Shown here: positions 10,058 to 18,655 of the stretch, piece after piece
How positions within the stretch are numbered: the stretch's first letter is position 1
Layout: every line of letters starts with the position of its first letter
Assembly: GCF_018326425.1 (NCBI RefSeq)
Contig: NZ_AP024601.1
Span: 1,414,001 to 1,478,000 of the forward strand
Length of the DNA: 64,000 bases
From: Polycladomyces abyssicola
GTDB taxonomy: Bacteria; Bacillota; Bacilli; Thermoactinomycetales; JIR-001
Direction of reading: 5' to 3'
Notes under the pieces: model-generated
Seen by the model: the letters and a program-made list of their open reading frames with translations, nothing else
Database searches by the model: none
What the model was told of the DNA's origin: nothing
Translations under genes and position numbers: made by a program

Positions 10058-10068
10058 AGACAGATTTT

Positions 10069-10093
10069 GAGGGGAGGTTTCCCCTCTTTTTTT
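10069..10093 (+). terminator. Rho-independent terminator after lipB
   Basis: GAGGGG and CCCCTC form the stem, with a 6-base loop, followed by seven T. It closes the bkd-lipB transcription unit. Confidence 0.9.
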
Positions 10094-10194
10094 ATGCCAT
10101 TGGCTGGTCAGGCGGGATATAAACCTTTCAGGTTATCCAGAAGGGAACCCGGAGTTTGCACGCCAATCATTAAGAGAAAGGGAGGGGATGTGGA

Positions 10195-10797
10195 TTGAAC
10201 AGGCAAGTGACAGAAGCTTTCGATGCATTGGCCGATCGTTACGAAAAAGAGACCGACGGGATTCGACCGTATAACGCCTTTTACGAGCGGCCAGCGATGA
10301 TGAGGATGATACCGGACGTTCTGTCCGGGTTGCATGTGTTGGATGCCGGTTGTGCTGCGGGGTGGTACAGTGAGCAGTTGCTTCGAAAGGGAGCCTGCGT
10401 GACGGCCGTCGATGCGAGCCTCCGTATGGTGGAGGCGGCAAAAAGGCGAGTGGGCGCCCGAGCGGACGTGCGATTACACAATCTGGAAGATTCACTTCCA
10501 TTTGAAACGGAACAATTCGATTGGATTGTTTGTTCGCTGACGTTGCACTATTTGCCTGATTGGACGTCTTTATTGGCCGAATTTGCCAGGGTGTTGAAGC
10601 CGAACGGACGACTGCTGTTTTCTACTCATCACCCTTTCATGGATTATGTGCAATTCGACCAAACGGATTATTTTGCCGTTACTTTGTTGCGGGATCAGTG
10701 GACCGCAGGAGATCGAAAGGTGGAAGTGCATTTTTATCGGCGACCGAGCAGAAAAAAGCAGACTCCAGAAAGAACCGAAAGGAAGAGGGGAAAGTGA
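10195..10797 (+). CDS. Class I SAM-dependent methyltransferase, C-terminus apparently truncated
   Basis: A Methyltransf_11-type protein of 200 residues with SAM motif I VLDAGCAAGWYSEQL, motif II TAVDASLRMVEAAKRR and the post-motif region FDWIVCSLTLHYL. The substrate is unknown. Relatives usually run 35-45 residues beyond the VHFYRRP segment; here it is followed by a short Lys/Arg-rich tail and a stop, which suggests a frameshift or deletion near 10735. The start is a TTG at 10195 after GGGAGGGG. The stop overlaps a GNAT-like start by GTGA, so a former operon was probably damaged here. Confidence 0.75.
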   Translation: MNRQVTEAFDALADRYEKETDGIRPYNAFYERPAMMRMIPDVLSGLHVLDAGCAAGWYSEQLLRKGACVTAVDASLRMVEAAKRRVGARADVRLHNLEDSLPFETEQFDWIVCSLTLHYLPDWTSLLAEFARVLKPNGRLLFSTHHPFMDYVQFDQTDYFAVTLLRDQWTAGDRKVEVHFYRRPSRKKQTPERTERKRGK

Positions 10798-10895
10798 ACC
10801 TGCACATTCGACCCGCGCTTCTCCGGGATGCAGGGGCTATCGCACTGACGAAAGAAAGCGTACAAAAAACGGCTTCCCACCAGAAGCCGAAATAG
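10794..10895 (+). pseudogene. N-terminal remnant of a GNAT acetyltransferase
   Basis: A 33-residue reading frame starts with a GTG that overlaps the methyltransferase stop. It begins VNLHIRPALLRDAGAIALT, which is what GNAT acetyltransferases look like at beta-1/alpha-1, and then runs into a terminator belonging to the opposite strand. The rest of the GNAT domain is missing. It could also be a chance open stretch. Confidence 0.4.
10864..10889 (-). terminator. Terminator for the minus-strand microprotein gene
   Basis: On the minus strand CGGCTTC / GAAGCCG form a 7-bp stem with a 6-base loop, followed by six T. A second, longer inverted repeat (CCGTTCCCCG, near 10917-10965) lies between it and the 56-residue gene. 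Confidence 0.85.
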
Positions 10896-10975
10896 TTGAC
10901 ACTTACTCTCTGGAGAGCCGTTCCCCGCCTCTTCTTTTCGCTGGAGTGTTCGGCCGGGGAACGGTTTGCATATCC

Positions 10976-11146
10976 TCACTGCAATCCCACAAACGTATCA
11001 TAAAGGGCGAGCAGGGTGACCCCAATCAGTCCCGCTGTGAAAATACCGCCGATAATGAAACCGCTTTTGTTTTGAGTGCGCTTGTTGTACAGGACTCCGC
11101 GCACGGCCAGGATGCACATCAAGACCAAAATGACGACCATGTACAT
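10976..11146 (-). CDS. Small two-helix membrane protein
   Basis: A 56-residue frame starting ATG at 11146. It encodes a hydrophobic N-terminal helix (VVILVLMCILAV), a short basic loop (YNKRTQNKSG) and a second helix (GIFTAGLIGVTLLALY). No known family is recognised. A proper terminator directly downstream on the same strand and the hydrophobic-basic-hydrophobic pattern support a real gene. It faces away from mutB and lies next to another microprotein on the same strand. Confidence 0.6.
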   Translation of the reverse strand: MYMVVILVLMCILAVRGVLYNKRTQNKSGFIIGGIFTAGLIGVTLLALYDTFVGLQ

Positions 11147-11256
11147 ACCGATTACACCCGCTTTCCTACGATGATCTCCGACCTCGTTTTTCGTTACCCA
11201 CTCTCAGTATAATCAATTCCCGCCGAAATACACAGACCCTTGAACGTGATGTTTTG

Positions 11257-11349
11257 TCAAATCGCGGATAACACGCTCAGCAATATCGTACTGACCACCA
11301 TCGTAACTATGATGAGGTAAGCGACGAATTTGATCCAAAACGGTCGCAC
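11257..11349 (-). CDS. Prli42-like stressosome-associated microprotein
   Basis: A 30-residue frame: a short basic N-terminus with FWIKF, then one membrane helix (YLIIVTMVVSTILLSVL). The GTG start at 11349 is 9 bp after GAGGTG; the ATG three codons earlier overlaps the ribosome site. Length, a basic start and the pattern YLxxxTMVxSTxL fit my knowledge of Prli42, the membrane anchor of the stressosome in Listeria and relatives. The gene is too short for a firm homology statement from sequence reading alone. Confidence 0.55.
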   Translation of the reverse strand: MRPFWIKFVAYLIIVTMVVSTILLSVLSAI

Positions 11350-11435
11350 GATTACCATCACCTCAAGTGTACATTGTAGCCCACTTTTCAGCTGTTGTCC
11401 ATCGAACTGAACTCACCCATATGAAAGATTTTTTG

Positions 11436-11464
11436 GTATATTAAAAGGTGATAGCGCATTCATT
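11436..11464 (+). promoter_or_regulatory. Candidate sigma-E (mother-cell) promoter of the mutB operon
   Basis: GTATATT and CATTCATT are separated by exactly 14 bp. The sigma-E consensus is KMATATT-N14-CATACAHT, so the match is 6/7 and 7/8. It lies about 55 bp upstream of the mutB GTG. Confidence 0.65.
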
Positions 11465-11517
11465 CCTTTCGGATTTGACAGAGATCACCCAATGAAAGAA
11501 AGATTGGAGGAAAAGCG

Positions 11518-13170
11518 GTGACCAAGCGGACATTTGATGACGCTTACCAGGAGTGGAAAGAGAAAACCGAATCTTCTTTGACAAAATTTCCGGAACGAAA
11601 GCAATCTTTCGTCACCCCTTCCGGAATTGAAGTGGATCGATTATATGTCGGTAACGCCGAAAACCCGTCAGATTGGGAACGGATCGGGTTTCCCGGCGAA
11701 TATCCGTATACCCGCGGTATCCGGCCGACCATGTATCGCGGTCGCCTCTGGACGATGCGCCAGTATGCGGGATTCGGTTCGGCGGAGGAGACCAACCGGC
11801 GTTTCCGTTATCTGTTGGAACAAGGTCAAACGGGATTGAGCGTCGCATTCGATCTGCCCACACAGATCGGGTACGACTCCGATGACCCCATGGCAAAAGG
11901 GGAAGTGGGCAAAGTCGGGGTGGCGATCGATTCGTTGGAAGATATGGAACGCTTGTTGGAAGGGATTCCCCTGGATCAGGTCAGCACCTCCATGACGATC
12001 AATGCACCGGCCAGCGTGTTGTTGGCGATGTACATCGCCGTCGGTGAGAAACAGGGTGTTCCTTCCCACCAGTTGCGAGGCACGATTCAAAACGACATCC
12101 TGAAGGAATACATTGCCCGTGGAACGTACATTTTTCCACCCCAACCGTCGATGCGGCTGATCACGGACGTCTTTGCCTATTGTGCGGAGCACGTGCCCAA
12201 ATGGAACACCATCAGTATCAGCGGATACCATATTCGGGAGGCAGGATCGACGGCCGTACAGGAGGTCGCATTTACGCTGGCCAACGGCATCGCCTATGTG
12301 GAAGCGGCGGTAAAAGCGGGGTTGGACGTGGATCAGTTCGCGCCGCGACTGTCGTTTTTCTTCAACGCGCACAATCACTTTTTCGAGGAAATTGCCAAGT
12401 TCCGCGCCGCGCGCCGTTTGTGGGCACGCATCATGCGCGAGCGATTCGGTGCCCGCGATCCTCGGTCGTGGCAACTGCGTTTTCACACGCAGACCGGCGG
12501 TTCCACATTGACCGCGCAACAACCGGACAACAACATCGTCCGTGTCACGTTGCAAGCGCTGGCGGCGGTGTTGGGCGGTACGCAAAGCCTGCACACCAAT
12601 GCGCGCGACGAAGCCTTGGCACTCCCGACAGAAGAATCGGCCCGGATCGCCCTCCGCACCCAGCAGATCATCGCCTATGAGAGCGGGGTGGCCGATACGG
12701 TCGATCCGTTGGGCGGTTCGTATTTTGTCGAGGCGCTGACAGACCGGATCGAAGAAGAAGCGGTTCGCTACATTCAAAAAATTGATGATTTGGGTGGCGC
12801 GGTGTCTGCAGTGGAGCAAGGGTACATGCAACGGGAAATCCACCGCGTCGCATTGGAGACGCAGCGCAGAATTGAGTCCGGGGAAGAAGTGGTGGTTGGT
12901 ATGAACCGTTTCCGATTGGAAGACGAACCCCAGCCGCCTTTGCATCGCGTCGATCCCGCTTTGGAGCGGAAACAGGTGGAACGGGTGCAGTCATTGCGTG
13001 CAAGACGGGACGGGCAACGCGTGCAAGAGACATTGGCCGCGTTGAAACGGGCGGCGGAAGGAACGGACAACCTGATGCCCCACATTCTCGCTTGTGTGAA
13101 GGCGTACGCTACGGTAGGGGAGATTTGCCATGCGTTGCGCGACGTGTTTGGCGAGTATCAACCGGTGTAA
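11518..13170 (+). CDS. mutB: Methylmalonyl-CoA mutase, catalytic (TIM-barrel) subunit
   Basis: The 550-residue substrate-binding subunit of a split adenosylcobalamin mutase. The fused B12 domain of ordinary MutB is absent and is encoded by the next gene. Substrate residues are informative: Tyr83 in TMRQYAGF and Arg201 in [14 protein letters not shown] are those of methylmalonyl-CoA mutase. Isobutyryl-CoA mutases have Phe and Gln there. The GTG start follows GGAGG with 8-bp spacing. With mce and mmdA it forms a propionyl-CoA to succinyl-CoA module, logically downstream of valine and isoleucine oxidation. Confidence 0.93.
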   Translation: MTKRTFDDAYQEWKEKTESSLTKFPERKQSFVTPSGIEVDRLYVGNAENPSDWERIGFPGEYPYTRGIRPTMYRGRLWTMRQYAGFGSAEETNRRFRYLLEQGQTGLSVAFDLPTQIGYDSDDPMAKGEVGKVGVAIDSLEDMERLLEGIPLDQVSTSMTINAPASVLLAMYIAVGEKQGVPSHQLRGTIQNDILKEYIARGTYIFPPQPSMRLITDVFAYCAEHVPKWNTISISGYHIREAGSTAVQEVAFTLANGIAYVEAAVKAGLDVDQFAPRLSFFFNAHNHFFEEIAKFRAARRLWARIMRERFGARDPRSWQLRFHTQTGGSTLTAQQPDNNIVRVTLQALAAVLGGTQSLHTNARDEALALPTEESARIALRTQQIIAYESGVADTVDPLGGSYFVEALTDRIEEEAVRYIQKIDDLGGAVSAVEQGYMQREIHRVALETQRRIESGEEVVVGMNRFRLEDEPQPPLHRVDPALERKQVERVQSLRARRDGQRVQETLAALKRAAEGTDNLMPHILACVKAYATVGEICHALRDVFGEYQPV

Positions 13171-13203
13171 CACGAATGAAAAGACTGAAGGCGGTGAATC
13201 AGT

Positions 13204-13614
13204 ATGAATCGACCTATTCGCGTGTTGGTGGCCAAACCGGGATTGGACGGACATGACCGTGGCGCGTTAATCATTGCGCAGGCGCTTCGCGATGAAGGGA
13301 TGGAGGTCATCTATACGGGCTTGCGCCAGTCGCCCGCACAAATCGTGGCAACGGCGATCCAGGAAGACGTGGACGTCATCGGACTTTCCTGTTTGTCCGG
13401 AGCGCATAACGAGTTGTTTCCGGAAGTAACGAGACTGTTGAAGGAACAAGGGGCTGACGACATCATCGTGATCGGTGGCGGGGTCATTCCGCAGGAGGAT
13501 ATTCCGTTTCTGAAACAGCACGGGATCGCGGAGGTATTCACGTCCGGCACCACCACTAAGGAGACGGCAGCATTTATCCGTCAAGCGGTGAAAGCGAGGG
13601 AAGCACAAACATGA
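13204..13614 (+). CDS. mcmA2: Methylmalonyl-CoA mutase, cobalamin-binding subunit
   Basis: A 136-residue stand-alone B12 domain. The cobalamin signature DGHDRG (D-x-H-x-x-G, residues near 16-21) supplies the lower axial histidine; SCLSGAH and IGGGVIPQEDIP are further family motifs. It completes the mutase encoded just upstream. Its stop overlaps the mce start (ATGA), so the two are probably translationally coupled. Such split mutases are best known in archaea and some thermophilic bacteria. Confidence 0.92.
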   Translation: MNRPIRVLVAKPGLDGHDRGALIIAQALRDEGMEVIYTGLRQSPAQIVATAIQEDVDVIGLSCLSGAHNELFPEVTRLLKEQGADDIIVIGGGVIPQEDIPFLKQHGIAEVFTSGTTTKETAAFIRQAVKAREAQT

Positions 13615-14042
13615 ATCGCTGGCAGGCACCCCGCCAGATCAGTCACATCGGCATCGCTGTGCGTAGTTTGGATGAGGCGATTCCATTGTATCGCGATATA
13701 TTGGGCTTGGCATGGGAAGGAACGGAGACGGTAGAGAGTGAGCAAGTACGCGTCGCCTTTTTCCGGATCGGTGAAACCCGGATCGAGCTGTTGGAGCCCC
13801 TGTCACCGGAAAGCGCCATCGCCAAATACCTGGAAAAGCGAGGAGAGGGTATTCATCATATCGCATTGGAGGTGGATGATATCGAAAGGCGCCTGTCCGA
13901 GTTGGAGGATCAGGGCGTCCGGCTCATTCACGAACAGCCCAAGCAAGGGGCGCACAATGCGAAAGTAGCTTTCCTCCATCCCAAGTCGACGGGCGGTGTC
14001 CTGTTCGAGTTATGTGAACATGAGACGGATTCACCGAAATAA
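13611..14042 (+). CDS. mce: Methylmalonyl-CoA epimerase
   Basis: A 143-residue vicinal-oxygen-chelate enzyme that interconverts (S)- and (R)-methylmalonyl-CoA. Metal-binding histidines are visible in ISHIGIAVRSLDEA and GIHHIALEVDD, with the late glutamate in GVLFELCEH. The ATG overlaps the preceding stop. It supplies the R-isomer required by the mutase. Confidence 0.93.
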   Translation: MNRWQAPRQISHIGIAVRSLDEAIPLYRDILGLAWEGTETVESEQVRVAFFRIGETRIELLEPLSPESAIAKYLEKRGEGIHHIALEVDDIERRLSELEDQGVRLIHEQPKQGAHNAKVAFLHPKSTGGVLFELCEHETDSPK

Positions 14043-14080
14043 GGGATTTGGAACCAAGTGAAGGGTGGACATTTTCCGGT

Positions 14081-14118
14081 AGCGGCCTTTGAGCTTGGCG
14101 AACGAGGAGCGAGCGGGA
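14081..14118 (+). repeat. Dispersed 38-bp motif, copy A
   Basis: This 38-bp stretch in the mce-mmdA gap matches 48904-48941 (ahead of spoIIM) at 28 of 38 positions, with solid blocks CCTTTGAGC and AGGAGCGAG. Both copies are preceded by TTCCG-containing sequence. The function is not known; it could be a leader RNA element or a small repeat family. Confidence 0.5.
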
Positions 14119-14215
14119 AACTGACCTACCCAGTATATACAGGATGATGGGTTGGACAGGAGATGTGTTGGTCCATAAAACGGGATCAGCATCTCCAATG
14201 GAAGGGGGAGAAACC

Positions 14216-15757
14216 GTGCACGAAAAAATTGAGGAATTGGCTGAAAAAAGACGTCGAGTGGAGATGGGTGGGGGCGAAGAAAAAATCCGCTCCCAGCACG
14301 AAAAGGGGAAGCTGACCGCCCGGGAGCGGATCGATCTGCTGTTGGATGAAGGTACGTTCGTGGAGCTCAATCCGTTTGTGGAGCACCGGGCGACTCATTT
14401 CGGGATGGACAAGGTGTCCGCTCCGGGGGAAGGGGTGGTCACAGGGTACGGAAAAATCAACGGTCGGCCCGTATATGTGTTTGCTCAGGACTTCACGGTC
14501 TTCGGCGGTGCCCTGGGTGAGATGCATGCGATGAAAATCGCGCGTATAATGGACTTGGCGGCCAAAAACGGAGCGCCGATCATCGGATTGAATGATTCTG
14601 GCGGCGCCCGGATTCAAGAAGGGGTCGTCTCACTGGACGGTTACGGACATATTTTTTACCGCAATTCGATTTACTCCGGCGTGATTCCGCAGATCTCGGT
14701 CATCATGGGTCCGTGTGCCGGCGGTGCGGTCTATTCGCCTGCCATTACGGATTTCGTGGTGATGGTGGAAAAAACGAGCCAAATGTTTATCACCGGGCCC
14801 AAAGTGATCGAAACAGTGACAGGCGAGACCATCACTTCGGAGGATCTCGGCGGGGCACGGGTCCACGCATCCGTGAGCGGAAATGCGCATTTCACGGCGC
14901 CGACGGAGGCGGAAGCCCTCGATCAAGTGCGCCGACTGCTCAGTTATCTGCCGCAAAACAACATGGAGGATCCGCCGCGCGTCTACGCACCGGACGACGA
15001 CGGATGGGTAGAGGAATTGGCTGAGGTCGTCCCGGTGGAAGGAACCAAAGTATATGACGTACTGGAAGTGATTCGGCGCGTGGTGGACGAGGGATCGTTT
15101 CTGGAAGTGCAGGAGCGGTTCGCCCGCAACATCGTCGTTGGTTTCGGACGGATCGCTGGGCAGACGGTCGGCATTGTCGCCAATCAGCCCAAGGTGATGG
15201 CGGGTGGGTTGGACATCGATTCTTCCGACAAGCTGAGCCGATTTGTCCGTTTCTGTGATTGTTTCAACATCCCGCTGATCACGTTTGTCGACGTGACCGG
15301 GTTTTTCCCCGGCGTCAACCAGGAACACCGTGGTATCATCCGGCATGGTGCCAAAATCCTGTATGCCTACTCGGAGGCGACTGTTCCCAAAATTACCGTC
15401 ATCACGCGCAAGGCGTACGGCGGCGCATACGTAGCACTCAACAGTAAAGCGATCGGTGCCGATCTTGTCTACGCTTGGCCCAGCGCTGAAGTGGCGGTGA
15501 TGGGACCGGAAGGGGCGGCCAACATCATCTTCAGCAAGGAAATCCGGGAAAGCGATAATCCCGAGGCGACGCGGGCTGCGCGTATCGCTGAATACCGGGA
15601 GAAATTTGCCAACCCGTATGTGGCCGCTTCGATGGGCATGGTGGACGATGTGATCGATCCCCGCGAGACGAGAAAAAAGCTGCGGGAAGCCCTGGAGATG
15701 CTGCGAAACAAACGGGAAAGCCGCCCGCCCAAAAAACACGGCAATATTCCGTTGTAA
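14216..15757 (+). CDS. mmdA: Acyl-CoA (propionyl-CoA) carboxylase, carboxyltransferase subunit
   Basis: A crotonase-fold carboxyltransferase of 513 residues. Oxyanion motifs are [12 protein letters not shown] and [19 protein letters not shown]. It can be the beta subunit of propionyl-CoA carboxylase or the alpha subunit of methylmalonyl-CoA decarboxylase. In a mutase-epimerase operon propionyl-CoA carboxylation is more likely, but the biotin carboxylase/carrier subunit is not in this window. The GTG at 14216 follows GGGGGAG; longer in-frame starts upstream lack good sites. Confidence 0.88.
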   Translation: MHEKIEELAEKRRRVEMGGGEEKIRSQHEKGKLTARERIDLLLDEGTFVELNPFVEHRATHFGMDKVSAPGEGVVTGYGKINGRPVYVFAQDFTVFGGALGEMHAMKIARIMDLAAKNGAPIIGLNDSGGARIQEGVVSLDGYGHIFYRNSIYSGVIPQISVIMGPCAGGAVYSPAITDFVVMVEKTSQMFITGPKVIETVTGETITSEDLGGARVHASVSGNAHFTAPTEAEALDQVRRLLSYLPQNNMEDPPRVYAPDDDGWVEELAEVVPVEGTKVYDVLEVIRRVVDEGSFLEVQERFARNIVVGFGRIAGQTVGIVANQPKVMAGGLDIDSSDKLSRFVRFCDCFNIPLITFVDVTGFFPGVNQEHRGIIRHGAKILYAYSEATVPKITVITRKAYGGAYVALNSKAIGADLVYAWPSAEVAVMGPEGAANIIFSKEIRESDNPEATRAARIAEYREKFANPYVAASMGMVDDVIDPRETRKKLREALEMLRNKRESRPPKKHGNIPL

Positions 15758-15773
15758 GGCGGGGAAGGAAACA

Positions 15774-16133
15774 ATGGCTATCGATAAAACGATCCCGTTG
15801 GTTGTACATGTATTCAATCGTGCAAAGGTGGGCAAACCTGTACCAGCGGGGGAAGGATGCAACCCAATCGTCCGGTTGGAACCGGAAGAGTCGCCGAGTC
15901 GGGTAAAGTTGCTGGGGGCATTTGAAACCCGCTTCCTGTTCAATCCGAACGATGTGAGCGAATGGCGGTTGGCGGGCAGAGAGCGGCAGATGACGGTGCC
16001 GGGTTCCTCCTCTTGGACGGACCGATCGGTCATGCATCGCGCCGAGCGGTTTCGCGACCGGAGAACGGTAGACGGGAGGAAAGACGGTTGGTCAATCGCG
16101 AGCGATTGTTGGAAACGTTTTTCGAACTGGTGA
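15774..16133 (+). CDS. Hypothetical protein in the mut operon
   Basis: A 119-residue frame starting 16 bp after mmdA with a well-spaced GGGGAAGGA site. The first 60 residues look protein-like (VVHVFNRAKVGKPVP, VRLEPEESPSRVKLLGAFETRF); the rest is rich in Arg, Ser and Trp. It overlaps the start of the peptidase gene by 46 bp in another frame, so the true end may be earlier or the frame may be non-coding in its 3' half. No family is recognised. Confidence 0.45.
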   Translation: MAIDKTIPLVVHVFNRAKVGKPVPAGEGCNPIVRLEPEESPSRVKLLGAFETRFLFNPNDVSEWRLAGRERQMTVPGSSSWTDRSVMHRAERFRDRRTVDGRKDGWSIASDCWKRFSNW

Positions 16134-17212
16134 AAACAGACAGCGAAACAAAAGAGGAACGACAAATCTGCGATCTGTTGAAACGAAAGTGGACAGAGCT
16201 CGGCTTTCACGTCGTGGAAGACGATGCGGCAGAGAAAACCGGCCACGGTGCCGGCAATTTGGTGGCAACACTGGAGGGAACGGTGAAAGATGCCCCCATC
16301 GTCTATTTCACATGTCACATGGATACGGTGAAACCGGGCAAAGGTGTCAAACCTTCCATTCAGGACGGTTATGTCGTCTCCGACGGTACCACTATCCTGG
16401 GCAGTGATGACAAAGCGGGAATCGCCGCACTGTTTGAAGGCATCCGCCTGGTTCGGGAACGGGGCATCGACCACGGCACGATTCAATTGGTGATCACCGT
16501 CGGGGAAGAGTCTGGCTTGGTCGGAGCCAAAGCGTTGGACCGTTCGCTGTTGAAGGCGGATTTCGGATTTGCATTGGACTCCAACGGACCGGTGGGCGAA
16601 ATCATCACATCCGCCCCGTCGCAGTATCACATCAAAGCGACCATTTACGGAAGGGCGGCTCATGCCGGCGTCAACCCGGAAGATGGGATCAGCGCCATTC
16701 AAGTGGCTAGCCGCGCCATTTCCAAAATGCCGTTGGGTCGGATCGATGAGGAGACGACGGCCAATATCGGCATGTTCCGAGGCGGAACGGCTACCAACGT
16801 GGTCGCGGAACATGCGGAGATCGTGGCAGAAGCACGCAGTCGCGATGAAGCCAAACTGGAAGCGCAAGTGAAAAAAATGGTCCAAGCCTTTGAAGAGGCA
16901 GCTCGGGAAGCGGGCGCCCGAGTCGAAGTGGAAACGGAGAAAATGTATCCCGCATACAAGTTTGAGGAATCTCATCCGGTGGTGCAAACGGCGATCGCCG
17001 CGGTCAAAAAGGTGGGGCGCGATCCGAAGATTCTCGCCAGTGGCGGCGGCAGCGACGCCAACGTCATTTCCGGTTACGGTGTCCCGACCGTCAATTTGGG
17101 CATTGGTTATGAAAACATTCACACCACCAGCGAACGGATGCCGATTGCCGAGCTGGAAAAAGCGGCTGAACTGGTTGTGGCGATCATCCAGACGGTCGCG
17201 GAGAAACATTGA
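16088..17212 (+). CDS. PepT-like M20 metallopeptidase (YqjE family)
   Basis: A 374-residue M20/M28-type zinc peptidase. Metal ligands are visible as HMDTV, SDDKAG and GEESG (the catalytic Glu pair); the dimerisation domain contains GRAAHAGVNPEDG. Length and position after the carboxyltransferase match B. subtilis YqjD-YqjE. The TTG at 16088 follows GGGAGG with 8-bp spacing; in-frame starts further upstream lie inside the preceding gene. The substrate is probably a small peptide, but YqjE has no firmly assigned role known to me. Confidence 0.88.
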   Translation: MVNRERLLETFFELVKTDSETKEERQICDLLKRKWTELGFHVVEDDAAEKTGHGAGNLVATLEGTVKDAPIVYFTCHMDTVKPGKGVKPSIQDGYVVSDGTTILGSDDKAGIAALFEGIRLVRERGIDHGTIQLVITVGEESGLVGAKALDRSLLKADFGFALDSNGPVGEIITSAPSQYHIKATIYGRAAHAGVNPEDGISAIQVASRAISKMPLGRIDEETTANIGMFRGGTATNVVAEHAEIVAEARSRDEAKLEAQVKKMVQAFEEAAREAGARVEVETEKMYPAYKFEESHPVVQTAIAAVKKVGRDPKILASGGGSDANVISGYGVPTVNLGIGYENIHTTSERMPIAELEKAAELVVAIIQTVAEKH

Positions 17213-17222
17213 TGAAACGCTC

Positions 17223-17250
17223 AAGGTCCTCCCTCGGGAGGACCTTCTGT
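17223..17250. terminator. Terminator between the peptidase and the convergent MFS gene
   Basis: A perfect 10-bp stem, AAGGTCCTCC / GGAGGACCTT, with loop CTCG. The T-run is weak on both strands; the position between convergent genes suggests two-way use. Confidence 0.7.
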
Positions 17251-17283
17251 TATTGCGCGAGAAACCTTCCTGTTTGCTGAATT

Positions 17284-18540
17284 TTACGATCTGTGAATTG
17301 CTTTCACTGATGGCGTTACGGCCGGTTGCACCGATGATGGTAAGAGCAGCCGAGACGACGTGTAGGCGCCCCACGCCGCCAACAACAACAGCCCTGCGAG
17401 CACCAAATAACCTATTCCTGCGCCGGTGTAGTCGATGACCAGCGTACACAGTCCGATCAGGGCGAGCCGTTTCATCATGCCCACTGATTGGAAAAAACTG
17501 AGCACTCGTCCCATTAGGTGTTTGGGGACCATCACCATATACAGGTTTTGCCGGACGAGGCGGACGGAGGCATTGCACCAGCCGAACAGTGTGGTTAATG
17601 CAACGTACACCCAGCCATAGGGGAATGCGACAACAATGATCATGGCTGCGGCAAATACAAGCATATTGCCGACGAGTGAACGAATCTCACCAAGCCGCTT
17701 TGTCATTCCGCTTATGAGAAACCCGGCCGCTACTGCTCCAATGGCGTAGGTCATCTCGTGCAACGAGTAGATGATGGCGTCGGCATGAAGCGCTTGTGCT
17801 ACAAACACGGGAGAGAGCAGGTTGCCCACCATCACGGCGATAAAGGGCATGAACACGGAGACGCCGAACAGCAGAAACCCGCGTTTTTTCTTTATGTACC
17901 GCCAGCTTTCTGCGAATTGCACCAGCCAGTCCACACCGGGGTTTTCACGTACATGCTTTTCCAACGTAAACACGTACTCCATCCGGCTGATGAGTAACAA
18001 AGCCAATAGATAGGTGAGGGCGTCAAACAGCAGCACAACTGGGAGGCCGTACCATCCGAGAACCAGGCCTGCCGCCCCGCCCGACATGACGCTGGCCGTC
18101 TGGCTTTCGATCTCCAAGAGACTGTTGATCGACCGGTAGTGGCGCTCCTCAAACTTCTCCTGCACCAAAGCGGACTGTGTCGGATAATGAACCTGAAAAA
18201 TGAGGGTGGTCACAATAAACAGTGCGATCAACATCCATTCCCCGTAAGGAGCGTAGAATCCCCACAGGGCAAGGGCGAGCAGAATCACAAACCCGACGGC
18301 GCTTTCCACAAGTAAGATCGTTTTGCGGGGGAAACGGTCGATCAGCGTGCCGAAGTAAGGTCCGAGCAAAAACATCAGGGCGGCTGAGACGAACATTGTG
18401 GTTCCCAACTGTTTTGCCGAACCAGTCTCCGTTACCAAATACCAGGAGATCCCGATCATGGTCATGCCCTGGCCAAAACCGGAGAACAGATTGGCCCAAA
18501 ACAGCTTCTGAAAGTTCCGGTCGAAAAGCACCTCTTTCAT
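17284..18540 (-). CDS. MFS transporter
   Basis: A 418-residue major facilitator with many hydrophobic helices, consistent with 12 TM segments. The N-terminus FQKLFWANLFSGFGQGMTMIGISWYLV and the loop-2/3 signature GPYFGTLIDRFPRKT are those of the bacterial drug/macrolide-efflux (MefA-like) branch. Substrate unknown; no regulator gene is adjacent. The ATG is followed by KEVLFDRNFQ. It is convergent with the peptidase gene and precedes the mobile cassette. Confidence 0.88.
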   Translation of the reverse strand: MKEVLFDRNFQKLFWANLFSGFGQGMTMIGISWYLVTETGSAKQLGTTMFVSAALMFLLGPYFGTLIDRFPRKTILLVESAVGFVILLALALWGFYAPYGEWMLIALFIVTTLIFQVHYPTQSALVQEKFEERHYRSINSLLEIESQTASVMSGGAAGLVLGWYGLPVVLLFDALTYLLALLLISRMEYVFTLEKHVRENPGVDWLVQFAESWRYIKKKRGFLLFGVSVFMPFIAVMVGNLLSPVFVAQALHADAIIYSLHEMTYAIGAVAAGFLISGMTKRLGEIRSLVGNMLVFAAAMIIVVAFPYGWVYVALTTLFGWCNASVRLVRQNLYMVMVPKHLMGRVLSFFQSVGMMKRLALIGLCTLVIDYTGAGIGYLVLAGLLLLAAWGAYTSSRLLLPSSVQPAVTPSVKAIHRS

Positions 18541-18644
18541 GCGTATCCCCCATTCTCAATTGGGTTTCGAGTATATCGTAACTCCATTTTTATAATTTGT
18601 AAACATAAAAGTTGATTAAGTAACCAAAAAAGTTCCCCCTAAGG

Positions 18645-18655
18645 GGGAAGGAACA
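18645..18655. repeat. 11-bp target duplication, left copy
   Basis: GGGAAGGAACA lies immediately outside the left terminal repeat of the cassette and recurs exactly at 21243-21253. The 11-bp length fits IS231-type transposition (10-12 bp). Confidence 0.85.

Noticed and set aside
14630-17578. A 982-codon open frame on the minus strand opposite mmdA and the peptidase gene
   Set aside because: It is antisense to two clear enzymes, has no recognisable domain, is rich in His, Arg and Phe as expected from the complement of GC-rich codons, and lacks a ribosome site.
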